Assembly: GCA_958431815.1 (NCBI GenBank)
Contig: CAUASB010000003.1
Coordinates: 62,001-126,000 of the forward strand
Direction: 5' to 3'
Length of the DNA stretch: 64,000 nt
Source of the DNA: an uncultured Eggerthella sp.
GTDB taxonomy: Bacteria > Actinomycetota > Coriobacteriia > Coriobacteriales > Eggerthellaceae
The position numbers and the translations under genes were made by a program. Positions 31,781-40,092 of this stretch are shown piece by piece. Every line of letters starts with the position of its first letter. Position 1 is the stretch's first letter. A model generated the notes under the pieces. That model had not been told where the DNA came from and made no database searches. It worked only from the letters and a program-made list of their open reading frames with translations.

Positions 31781-32845
31781 TTACACGTTGAACTTGAAGT
31801 GCATAACGTCGCCGTCCTGTACCACGTAGTCTTTGCCTTCCTGACGAAGTTTGCCGGCATCGCGGCAACCCTTTTCACCGCCCAAGGCAACGTAATCTTC
31901 ATACGATGCGGTTTCTGCCTTGATGAAGCCACGCTCGAAATCGGAGTGGATAACGCCTGCCGCCTGCGGTGCTTTAGCACCGACGGGGATGGTCCATGCG
32001 CGCGTTTCGGTTTCGCCGCTGGTGAAGTAGCTCTGCAGGCCCAGCAACTTGTATGCCTCGCGGATAAGACGGGAAAGACCCGATTCGTCCAAGCCCAGCT
32101 CTTCCATGAAAATGGCGGCCTCATCGGCATCGAGCTCGGCCAAATCGGCTTCGATCTTGGCGCTGATGGGCACCGGCTGCTGTCCGTCGATTTCGGGAAG
32201 CTCGGCATTGATCTTGTCTTCGTCAACGTTGGCAATGTAGAGCATGGGTTTCATGGTAAGCAGGCACAGCTCGCGAATGGCATCCTGCTCTTCTTCAGAA
32301 AGGTCGAGCTGAATGGCGCGCTTGCCCTCGTTCAAGCCTTCGAGCACCTTTTGCGCTGCTTCGAAGTTGATGGCCTTTTCCTTGTAGCGCTTGCCTTCCT
32401 TTTCCAGACGGGGAAGTGCCTTTTCGATAGTGGCGATGTCGGCCAGAATCAGCTCGGTCTTGATAGTTTCAACGTCGCTCTGAGGATCAACCTTCTTGGA
32501 AACATGTTCCACGTTCGGGTCGCTGAAGAAACGAACCACTTCGCAAATGGCATCGGTTTCGCGGATGTTGGCCAGGAACTTGTTGCCCAGGCCTTCGCCC
32601 TGCGAAGCACCGGCAACCAAGCCAGCAATGTCAACGAATTCCACGGTAGCAGGGATGATCTTGGCGGGATGGTCGATAGCAGCCAGGCCGTCCAAGCGCT
32701 TATCGGGGACAGGAACCAAACCTACGTTAGGCTCGATAGTTGCAAAAGGATAGTTTGCCGCAAAGCCGCTCTTCTTCGTAAGAGCAGTGAAAAGGGAGGA
32801 CTTACCAACGTTGGGCAAGCCAACAATGCCAATGGAAAGGGACAC
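31781..32845 (-). CDS. ychF: Redox-regulated ATPase YchF (Obg family)
   Basis: 354 residues, normal length. P-loop GLPNVGKSSLF at residues about 8-18, TIEPNVG switch region, DIAGLVAGASQGEGLGNKFL (G3), and ANVDED in place of the GTPase NKxD, the change that makes YchF prefer ATP. C-terminal TGS domain ends with GKDYVVQDGDVMHFKFNV. YchF binds ribosomes and dampens the oxidative stress response. It is monocistronic, with its own terminator. Confidence 0.95.
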   Translation of the reverse strand: MSLSIGIVGLPNVGKSSLFTALTKKSGFAANYPFATIEPNVGLVPVPDKRLDGLAAIDHPAKIIPATVEFVDIAGLVAGASQGEGLGNKFLANIRETDAICEVVRFFSDPNVEHVSKKVDPQSDVETIKTELILADIATIEKALPRLEKEGKRYKEKAINFEAAQKVLEGLNEGKRAIQLDLSEEEQDAIRELCLLTMKPMLYIANVDEDKINAELPEIDGQQPVPISAKIEADLAELDADEAAIFMEELGLDESGLSRLIREAYKLLGLQSYFTSGETETRAWTIPVGAKAPQAAGVIHSDFERGFIKAETASYEDYVALGGEKGCRDAGKLRQEGKDYVVQDGDVMHFKFNV

Positions 32846-32949
32846 GTTTGCTCCTTGATACGTTACTCAAAATTTGTACGGGATTAATCATACCACCGCA
32901 AAAATCGGTTGCGCCGTTCTACGAACAGCGCAAATCTCGCGAAACGCAA

Positions 32950-33069
32950 TGACGCTGCGCAGGCTTCTGGCAGCACGAGGAAATTTCAAAGCGCATGGTG
33001 CGGCACGAAGGCCAGCACCATGCGCTTTTCAAATCTCCCGCGCTCGCCAGAAGCCCGCTCGCTGTTACG
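32950..33069. repeat. Palindromic element, family B copy 2
   Basis: Inner stem AAAGCGCATGGTGC (32988-33001, 33015-33028) is 14 bp perfect; outer arms GGCTTCTGGC/GCCAGAAGCC (32962-32971, 33046-33055) are 10 bp perfect. Left flank GACGCTGCGC and right-flank complement AGCGAGCGGGCTTCTGGCG match the other family B copies. It lies between ychF and the transporter stop. Confidence 0.8.
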
Positions 33070-33099
33070 TCCGACGATGCGAGTCTATTATTCAACCTG

Positions 33100-34494
33100 C
33101 TACATACTAAACAGACCGAAGGTCTGCGCTACATAAGCAACTAGAATTACCACCAACGCAACCGGCGCGATGTACTTGATCATGAAGGCCCACACCTTGC
33201 GCAGCTTGAAGGGGGCAGAAAGCATTACCTCTTCCTCGATCATCTTCGGGCCAATAATCCAACCAACGAAGATGCAGGTAAGCAATGCCACGATAGGCAT
33301 CATTACCGAGTTGGAAAGAAAGTCCATGAAGTCGAGGATGGACGTGCCTTCGCCCAGCGGCTGGACGAACGAAAGGGAGCTGTAACCCAGCGAAACGATG
33401 ATACCCATAATGGTTCCCCAAACAGCAACCACGATAATAGCCTTCGCACGCGAGCAGTGGGTAGCATCTTGAATGATGGAAGTGCACGTTTCCGCAATGG
33501 AAAGAGCGCTGGTAAGCGCTGCGAACAACACCAGAATGAAGAAGCCCGTGCCCACAACAGGAGCGATGTCGCCCATGCCCTCGAATACCTGAGGCAAAAC
33601 CACGAACATCAGTGAAGGACCGGAGTTCTGAGCAACGGCATCGCCCGAGCCCATGGCAACGAACGCTGCCGGGATGATCATGAAGCCCGCAAGCAGGGAA
33701 ACAGCAAAGGTGGAACCCGCAATTTGACCGGCGCTCGAGGTAAGCTTGGTGGCCTTGTCGAGGTAGGAACCGTAGGTAACCATGATGCCCATAGCTAACG
33801 AAAGCGTGAAGAACGTCTGACCCAACGCCGCAATAACCAATTCAGGAGAGAACTTGCTGAAATCGGGAATCAGGTAAAACGCCAAACCGTCGATAGCACC
33901 CGGCATAGTAAGCGCATAAATGGCAATGATGACAGCAACAACGATAAGCGCCGGCATCATGATGAAGTTGGCCTTTTCCAAGCCGTTGTTAACACCCAGG
34001 CCAACAATGAAGTACATAATAGCCGTGAAAATTATCATGAAAATGATGCTCTCGGGGCCGTTGCCAATGAAGTTGGTGAAATACGTACCACCATCGGTAA
34101 GCGCCCCTGCGCTACCACCTGCATACGCAGCCAGGTACTTCGTTACCCAGCCGCCGATTACGCAGTAGTACGGCAGGATGATGAAAGGCACCGCCGACAT
34201 CAAGACGCCGATGAACGAGTACTTCTTTCCGAAGGCCTTATAAGCGCCGATAGCGCTCTGGCCCGTTTTACGACCAAGGGCGTTTTCCAAAAGCAGCAGC
34301 GAAATACCGATGGTGAACACCAGCACCAGGTACACCAGCAAGAACATGCCACCGCCGTACTTGGCCGCCAAATAAGGGAAGCGCCACATGGCCCCCAAGC
34401 CAACAGCGGAAGCCGCCGCCGACAAAACAAAGGCCAATTTGCCCGACCACGCCGCGCGGCCAGACTCCTGAGCGTACTCAGTAGAGGTAGACAT
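33100..34494 (-). CDS. Sodium-dependent transporter, NSS/SNF family
   Basis: 464 residues, about 12 membrane helices. The first helix region WSGKLAFVLSAAASAVGLGAMWRFPYLAAKYGGGMFLLVYLV is the NSS signature (sodium/substrate site with the GLGxxWRFPY unwound segment), and GRKTGQSAIGAYKAFGKKY follows. NSS members symport amino acids with Na+; the LeuT-like bacterial group covers hydrophobic or aromatic amino acids, but specificity here is open. AGGAGG lies upstream of the ATG. Bounded by palindromic elements on both sides. Confidence 0.93.
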   Translation of the reverse strand: MSTSTEYAQESGRAAWSGKLAFVLSAAASAVGLGAMWRFPYLAAKYGGGMFLLVYLVLVFTIGISLLLLENALGRKTGQSAIGAYKAFGKKYSFIGVLMSAVPFIILPYYCVIGGWVTKYLAAYAGGSAGALTDGGTYFTNFIGNGPESIIFMIIFTAIMYFIVGLGVNNGLEKANFIMMPALIVVAVIIAIYALTMPGAIDGLAFYLIPDFSKFSPELVIAALGQTFFTLSLAMGIMVTYGSYLDKATKLTSSAGQIAGSTFAVSLLAGFMIIPAAFVAMGSGDAVAQNSGPSLMFVVLPQVFEGMGDIAPVVGTGFFILVLFAALTSALSIAETCTSIIQDATHCSRAKAIIVVAVWGTIMGIIVSLGYSSLSFVQPLGEGTSILDFMDFLSNSVMMPIVALLTCIFVGWIIGPKMIEEEVMLSAPFKLRKVWAFMIKYIAPVALVVILVAYVAQTFGLFSM

Positions 34495-34780
34495 ATATCC
34501 TCCTTCTATCCCGAACCCGGGAAACCCCGCACAGGACTATAGGCTCTTCACGCCATCTTTTGCAGCCTTCTGCACGGTTGAAACATAATCGAAACATGAG
34601 CCACTATAGCGCAAACGAATTGCCAGCAATAAAAAGAGCCTATAGACGGCACCCCCACAGCGCAAGCGGCGCCCACACACAACAAAGCGGGCTGAGGAAT
34701 GGGAGGGGCGATGGGGACAGGCCCTCCCCAGCACCAGAAGCGCAAGGCAAGCGTGCGCACGACCACGGAAAGATATCCAT
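34495..34780. other. Transporter upstream region
   Basis: No gene seen. It contains a perfect 12-bp inverted repeat CTATAGGCTCTT (34537-34548) and AAGAGCCTATAG (34634-34645) about 85 bp apart, a TATAGT -10-like hexamer between them, and a GGGAGGGGC/GCCCTCCCC hairpin near 34700-34728. Confidence 0.5.
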
Positions 34781-34989
34781 GAGGCTGGGCACCGTGTTTC
34801 TTGCCTCTCTGAAACGCGGCTTTCAAAGAATTGGATTAATGAAATCGCCCCAAGTATTCAACCATTGATAATGGGACGCCCTGAACCATGCGTTGAACCA
34901 TTCCCGCGATTTCTTTCACAAATTTTGAAGCCAATTCTTTGAAAGCCGAAATAAGTGGAGGCGAGGCAAGAAACACGGTGCCCAGCCTC
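34781..34989. repeat. Long palindromic element, family A copy 2 (209 bp)
   Basis: Perfect 27-bp outer arms (34781-34807 and 34963-34989, beginning GAGGCTGGGCACCG). The core shares GAAATCGCCCCA-GTATTC, GAACCATGCGT-GAACCA, GCGATTTC and CAATT blocks with the copy at 19889-20106. It ends 8 bp before the truA stop codon. Confidence 0.85.
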
Positions 34990-34997
34990 CCGAAAGT

Positions 34998-35846
34998 TTA
35001 CTTGCGAGGGTCGTGCACACGCTCGCCTTCGTAGCTAACATCCCAGAACACCAACCCCTGCGCCGGAGCATTCTCCCCTGCCGCAGCACGGTTGCGCGCC
35101 TCAAGCACATCAACCACCCAATCGGGCTTTCGGCGTCCTAAGCCAACCGCCACCAGTGTGCCCACAATCGTGCGCACCATAGAATGAAGAAAGGCATTGC
35201 CCCTCACCGTGATAACCACCAAGTTTTCGCCCCACTGCACAAGGGGCTCAACCTCAACGGAAAATACGTTGCGCATGGTGGATTTGCCCTCCGCCGATGC
35301 CGCCATGCAGAAACTCTTAAAATCATGCTCGCCAATCAGATGGGCAGCAGCCTGACGCATTGCATCAAGGTCAAGCGCTTTGGGAATGTGCCAGCAGAAG
35401 CCTTTCATCAAAAGCGGGGCAAACACATCGGTGCAGATGAAGTACTTGTATTCACGCATGGTGCAGGAAAAGCGTGCCGAAAAATCAGGTTCGCGGCGAC
35501 ACACGTCCTTCACTGAGATATCTTCATGGGTCAACGCGTTCAAGGAGCGCAGCAGCTTGAACGCGCTTCGTCCGGCAAGCTCGCTTTCCGAAACGGAAAA
35601 ACTCACCACTTGACTCCGCGCATGCACGCCCGAATCAGTGCGTCCTGCACATACCGTTTCAACCCCGCGGCGGAATATCAAGGCCAGCGCTTCTTCGATG
35701 CTGCCCTGAACCGTAAGCTGACCTGGCTGTCGGGCAAAGCCCGCAAAGGGCGTTCCATTGTAAGAAACCAAGAGGGAAAGGATAACCTCTCCCCTTCCCT
35801 CTTTAGTTTCACTTGCGCTTTCGGTGCCGGTAGTTTCGGTTTCCAC
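34998..35846 (-). CDS. truA: tRNA pseudouridine(38-40) synthase
   Basis: 282 residues from the GTG at 35846, whose first base is the last base of the dnaE stop (TAGTG) and which has GGAAGG 7 bp upstream; a TTG at 35861 is the alternative. Motifs: VSYNGTPFAGFARQPGQLTVQGSIEEAL, then the catalytic Asp in CAGRTDSGVHARSQV, and AAHLIGEHDFKSFC plus HSMVRTIVGTLVAVG. It makes pseudouridine in the anticodon arm of many tRNAs. The acidic 20-residue N-terminal tail (ETETTGTESASETKEG) is unusual. Translationally coupled to dnaE. Confidence 0.94.
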   Translation of the reverse strand: METETTGTESASETKEGRGEVILSLLVSYNGTPFAGFARQPGQLTVQGSIEEALALIFRRGVETVCAGRTDSGVHARSQVVSFSVSESELAGRSAFKLLRSLNALTHEDISVKDVCRREPDFSARFSCTMREYKYFICTDVFAPLLMKGFCWHIPKALDLDAMRQAAAHLIGEHDFKSFCMAASAEGKSTMRNVFSVEVEPLVQWGENLVVITVRGNAFLHSMVRTIVGTLVAVGLGRRKPDWVVDVLEARNRAAAGENAPAQGLVFWDVSYEGERVHDPRK

Positions 35847-38800
35847 TAAGAAGCCTTCCAAACGGTGCGTCCAAACAAATCGTACAGATGTGCCTTCAGG
35901 TGCTGGTTGCCGGAATCTGCCGTCATAGGCAGTTCGGCACGCATGCGGTGCCCGTCGGTTTGACGTACGTACAGCACAACTGGGTCTTTACCAGGGTGGT
36001 CCTTCAAAATGCGCATGAGCTTGTCCGACGTTACCGAATCAAGCTCGCGTGTTGCGATGCTCAGCTCAAGTTGAAGCGGCGCCACATTGGCTTCCTCATC
36101 GGAAAGCTCCAGAGGCGTTGCCTCGTACACGATAATCTGACTGCCGCGGTCGTTTACCTCAAACTTGCCCTTGCACGTGATAATGGCGTCTTCCTGGATG
36201 GCGTCCTGATACTTCTCGTAGTTGAAGCACACGCACTCCACATGACCCGAGGTGTCTTCCAATGTGAAGCTTGCCATCAGCGTTCCACGTTTGGTGCGGC
36301 GAATGTTCGTCTCCGAAACCATGCCGGCAAACGTACCCGACTTGATGCCCTGCTCGCGTTCTGCCAGTTCGCCCAGCGTGTACTTCATCGTGCGCGAAAG
36401 GTAGTTCTCGTAGCGACGCAGCGGGTGGTCGGAAACGTACATCTTCAAGATGTCCTTTTCGAACGCCAGCAGCGTTTTCTTATCCCATTCGATGCCATCG
36501 GGCTCGGGGATGTCTTCCTTGAAGCTTTCGTCTACCGAAGAAAACATGCTGAACATATCAAGCTGACCAGCCGCTTTGTCTTTCTGACGCTTTGCAGCGC
36601 TTTCAAGCAAAGGCGTGTCGTCGATAAAGTGCATTAGCTGCCTACGCGTATAACCCGTGGAGTCGAATGCACCCGACTTCACCAACGCTTCAAGCGTTTT
36701 GCGGTTGTACGCCGTGGAATCAACGCGGTTCACGAAATCATGCAGCGAAGTAAACTCGCCGTTCTTTTCGCGTTCGTCGATGATGCACTGGGCAACCTTT
36801 TCACCCACACCACGTACGCCTGCCAAGCCGAAGCGAATACCCTCTTCAAGCGGCGTGAATTCCAGGTTCGAAGAGTTGATGTCTGGCGGCAATACGGGGA
36901 TGCCGCTTCGGTTGCAACTTGCAATGTACTTGATAAGGCGATCGTTGTTGCCCATGTAGCTGGACAGCACTGCCGCCATGTACTCGTTCGGATAGTGCGC
37001 CTTCAGGTACGCCGTGCGCATAACCAACAGGGCGTAAGCCGCGGAATGCGACTTGTTGAACGCGTACTTTGCGAACTTCTCGGCGTCTTCCCAGATTTCC
37101 TTGGCAATATCGAGCGAGTAGCCGTTTTCAACGGCGCCGGTGTTCCAATCTTCCTGAAGCTCGCGCATAACGTCGAGCTTCTTCTTACCCATTGCCTTAC
37201 GCAGCTTGTCTGCCTTGCCGGCAGAAAAGCCGCTCATCACCATGGAAACCTGCATGATCTGTTCCTGGTACACCATGGTGCCATAGGTTTCTTCCAGGAT
37301 GGGACGCAGACGTTCGTCGTAGTAGTGCACGGGGCTCTTGCCCTGTACAACCTTTACGTAGTCTTCCACCATGCCAGACTCCAACGGGCCCGGGCGGTTC
37401 AAAGCAATGGAAGCGACAACGTCGGAGAATCGCTCTGGCGGAATCTGCGCGAACAGGCTCACGTACAGCGCGCCTTCCACCTGGAACAAACCATCCATGT
37501 TCAGTGGCATGCCGTTCTTACGCAGCTCGCCACGCATTAGGGCAAAGGCCTTGTCGTCCTCGATGGGGATTTCCTCGGGCACCAGCTTTTCGCCCGTGGT
37601 CATCTCGATGTTGCGGCACGCACGGGAAAGCACGCCCAACGTGCGCAGGCCAAGGAAGTCCATCTTCAGCAAGCCCAGGTCAGGCGTGTAATGACCATCG
37701 TACTGGGTGATGATGCCGCCGCCCTTGGTGTCGCGCTTCATGGGAACGTGATCGCTCATGGGGTCGCGGCAGATGATGGTGGCGCATGCGTGTACGCCTT
37801 CGCCACGCACGTGGCCTTCGATGGACTTCGCCGCGTCGATGACGCGCTTTACGTCTTCTTCGGTATCGTAGGCCTTCTTCAGGTCAGGGTTGGTTTCCAA
37901 CGCACCGTCGATGGTGATGCCCAGCTCACCGCCGATAAGTTTGCAGATACGGTCGCCTACCGCATACGGGTAGTCGAGCACACGCGCCGCATCGCGCACA
38001 GCGTTCTTCGCCTGCAGCTTGCCGAACGTGATAACGCCCGCTACGTGGTCCTCGCCGTAGAATTCGCGAATGTGCTCGATAACGTCCTGACGATGCTGAT
38101 CGTCGAAGTCGACGTCGATATCGGGCATCTCCACGCGTTCCGGGTTAAGGAAGCGTTCGAACATCAAGCCGTTTTTGATGGGGTCAAGGTCGGTAATGCC
38201 CATGGCGTACGTGCACAAAGAACCTGCAGCCGAACCACGGCCCGGGCCTACACCGATGCCGTTTTCACGCGCCCAACGGATGTATTCCTGAACAATGAGG
38301 AAGTATGCTGGGAAACCCTGCTGAACAATAATGTCCGCTTCGTATTCGTACTGTTCGAGCACCGACTTTTCCTTGCCAGTGTTATCGGCAATAACCACGT
38401 TGCGCCAATCGGGCCCATAGCGGCGCTCCAGGCCGTTTTCGCATTCCTCGCGGAACAGCTTTTCTTCGGTGTAGCCCTCAGGCAGGGGGAAACGCGGCAG
38501 AATCTCGTCACGCTCCAGTTCAACGTTGCACTTTTCAGCCAGCGTAACCGTGTTGTCGCATGCCTCGGGGAAGTCTTTCAGCGCAGCGCGCATCTCTTCC
38601 TCGGTCTTCATGTAGAACTGGTCGTTCGGGAACTTGAAGCGCTTTTCTTGCGTGATGGTGGCATTCGTACCGATGCACAGCATGATGTCCTGCGCCATGG
38701 CGTCTTCCTGCGTAAGGTAGTGGAAGTCGTTCGTGGCGATGGTCTGCAAACCCAGCTCGTTTGCCAGCTGGGTAAGCTTACAGTTCATTTCATACTGGGA

Positions 38801-39364
38801 CATACCGGCATTGGTAGTAATGCCCTGGTCCTGCAATTCGATGTAGAAATCGCCCGGCTCATAGAGCGAAGCGAACTTCTGCGCCCATTCCTTAGCTTCC
38901 GCCATCGCACCATCGTCGATGCAGCGCGGGATGATACCTGCGATGCAAGCACTGGTGGCAATAATGCCCTCGGAATACTTTTCCAGCATTTCGAAGGTAG
39001 TACGAGGGCGGTAGTAGAAGTTGTCAACGTGGGATTCACTTACCAATTTCAGCAGGTTATGGTAGCCCGTGTTGTTCTTGGCAAGCAGAATCATGTGGTG
39101 AAGCTTCTGCTTCTGCTTCTTCAGTTCACTGTCGGTGGTGAAGTAGATCTCACAGCCAAAAATGGGCTTTACCCATTTACCGGTTTCTTTCTTCACTTTG
39201 CGGCATGCTTCATCAAGCTCGGGAACACCCGACATTACACCGTGATCGGTGATTGCCACGGCTGGCATATCCAAATCGGCAGCGCGCTTAACCATGTCGT
39301 AGATATGGGTAGCACCATCGAGCAAGGAATACTCAGTGTGGCAGTGTAAGTGAGCAAATGCCAT
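35846..39364 (-). CDS. dnaE: DNA polymerase III alpha subunit
   Basis: 1172 residues. Replicative polymerase, DnaE1 type. N-terminal PHP domain (about 1-210) with HLHCHTEYSLLDGATH, ITDHGVMSG and NDFHYLTQEDA. The palm carries GPGRGSAAGSL and the catalytic aspartates in PDIDVDFDDQHR (about 400), with GPLESGMVEDYVKV and YNRKTLEALVKSGAFD (helix-hairpin-helix) further on. A C-terminal OB fold (about 985-1080, GTFAGMVSETNIRRTKRGTLMASF) is also present. No separate proofreading exonuclease domain, so not PolC. Upstream ribosome site GGAGAC. Confidence 0.97.
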   Translation of the reverse strand: MAFAHLHCHTEYSLLDGATHIYDMVKRAADLDMPAVAITDHGVMSGVPELDEACRKVKKETGKWVKPIFGCEIYFTTDSELKKQKQKLHHMILLAKNNTGYHNLLKLVSESHVDNFYYRPRTTFEMLEKYSEGIIATSACIAGIIPRCIDDGAMAEAKEWAQKFASLYEPGDFYIELQDQGITTNAGMSQYEMNCKLTQLANELGLQTIATNDFHYLTQEDAMAQDIMLCIGTNATITQEKRFKFPNDQFYMKTEEEMRAALKDFPEACDNTVTLAEKCNVELERDEILPRFPLPEGYTEEKLFREECENGLERRYGPDWRNVVIADNTGKEKSVLEQYEYEADIIVQQGFPAYFLIVQEYIRWARENGIGVGPGRGSAAGSLCTYAMGITDLDPIKNGLMFERFLNPERVEMPDIDVDFDDQHRQDVIEHIREFYGEDHVAGVITFGKLQAKNAVRDAARVLDYPYAVGDRICKLIGGELGITIDGALETNPDLKKAYDTEEDVKRVIDAAKSIEGHVRGEGVHACATIICRDPMSDHVPMKRDTKGGGIITQYDGHYTPDLGLLKMDFLGLRTLGVLSRACRNIEMTTGEKLVPEEIPIEDDKAFALMRGELRKNGMPLNMDGLFQVEGALYVSLFAQIPPERFSDVVASIALNRPGPLESGMVEDYVKVVQGKSPVHYYDERLRPILEETYGTMVYQEQIMQVSMVMSGFSAGKADKLRKAMGKKKLDVMRELQEDWNTGAVENGYSLDIAKEIWEDAEKFAKYAFNKSHSAAYALLVMRTAYLKAHYPNEYMAAVLSSYMGNNDRLIKYIASCNRSGIPVLPPDINSSNLEFTPLEEGIRFGLAGVRGVGEKVAQCIIDEREKNGEFTSLHDFVNRVDSTAYNRKTLEALVKSGAFDSTGYTRRQLMHFIDDTPLLESAAKRQKDKAAGQLDMFSMFSSVDESFKEDIPEPDGIEWDKKTLLAFEKDILKMYVSDHPLRRYENYLSRTMKYTLGELAEREQGIKSGTFAGMVSETNIRRTKRGTLMASFTLEDTSGHVECVCFNYEKYQDAIQEDAIITCKGKFEVNDRGSQIIVYEATPLELSDEEANVAPLQLELSIATRELDSVTSDKLMRILKDHPGKDPVVLYVRQTDGHRMRAELPMTADSGNQHLKAHLYDLFGRTVWKAS

Positions 39365-39529
39365 GTACGTCTCCTATGCTGTGCGCGAGTTCACGCAACC
39401 TCGAAATGACCTATCGATTCCATTGTGCCATCGAACGAAAGGAACGAAAGAGATGAAACGAAAACAACAACACTTGTTCGATAAGAACAGTGTCATTCGG
39501 ACTCGGGATGCTGCACGTCCAAAAGGCGT

Positions 39530-39562
39530 CCTGTCCAAAAGGGGCTGTCCCTTTTGGACAGG
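39530..39562. other. Strong hairpin in the dnaE upstream region
   Basis: CCTGTCCAAAAGGG, 5-nt spacer, and its exact complement: a 14-bp perfect stem without a T-run. It lies 165 bp upstream of dnaE and just past the atp terminator. CGTCCAAAAGG at 39516-39526 repeats part of the arm. Confidence 0.65.
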
Positions 39563-39581
39563 CAAACCTCGTTAAACGCAA

Positions 39582-39609
39582 AAAAGGCGACCCCGTAGGG
39601 TCGCCTTTT
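39582..39609 (-). terminator. Terminator of the atp operon
   Basis: A perfect 12-bp stem AAAAGGCGACCC with a CGTA loop; the minus strand continues into T-rich sequence. Confidence 0.9.
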
Positions 39610-39660
39610 CAATTCTGGCACAGATCAGAAAAACCAACTGAAGGTAATCGTGGATGATCC

Positions 39661-40089
39661 TTACACGTACTGGTCTTCCTTTTCCTTTGCAGCAAGCTGA
39701 ACCTTACACCAGCGCAGCTTACGCGTCAGAAGAGAGCGAGAAACGATGCTCGACTCGCTGAGGTTAGCGATCTTCTCTTCAAGCATAGGGATATCCTTGT
39801 TAAGCCTGTCGACGTTGATGCGCTTGATCTGGCGCGTCTTGTCGCAAATAACGATGACGCGGTCCTTCAACACCTGGACATAACCACCCATGATGGCAGC
39901 GCTCAAAACCTCGCCGCCCTCCTGCTGAGTGCGGGCCCAGATGACGCCGTCCTTAAGGGCGGATACAAATGGCTCATGGTTTTCCATGATACCCAGTTCA
40001 CCTTCGGTGCCGGGAACCATGACATTGTAGAGCTCACCTGAGAAGAGCACCTTGTTCTTTGCTACGACATCACACCTGATCACCGACAT
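39661..40089 (-). CDS. atpC: F-type ATP synthase epsilon subunit
   Basis: 142 residues. The N-terminal beta sandwich shows the family blocks RCDVVAKNKVLFSGELYNVMVPGTEGELGIMENHEPFVSALKDG and GGYVQVLKDRVIVICD. The C-terminal part is helical and basic. Epsilon couples gamma rotation and inhibits ATP hydrolysis. Last gene of atpIBEFHAGDC, 3 bp after atpD, followed by the operon terminator. Confidence 0.95.
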   Translation of the reverse strand: MSVIRCDVVAKNKVLFSGELYNVMVPGTEGELGIMENHEPFVSALKDGVIWARTQQEGGEVLSAAIMGGYVQVLKDRVIVICDKTRQIKRINVDRLNKDIPMLEEKIANLSESSIVSRSLLTRKLRWCKVQLAAKEKEDQYV

Positions 40090-40092
40090 GGT

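Noticed and set aside
37691..39349. 552-codon plus-strand frame opposite dnaE
   Set aside because: Antisense shadow; the minus-strand frame encodes every dnaE motif.
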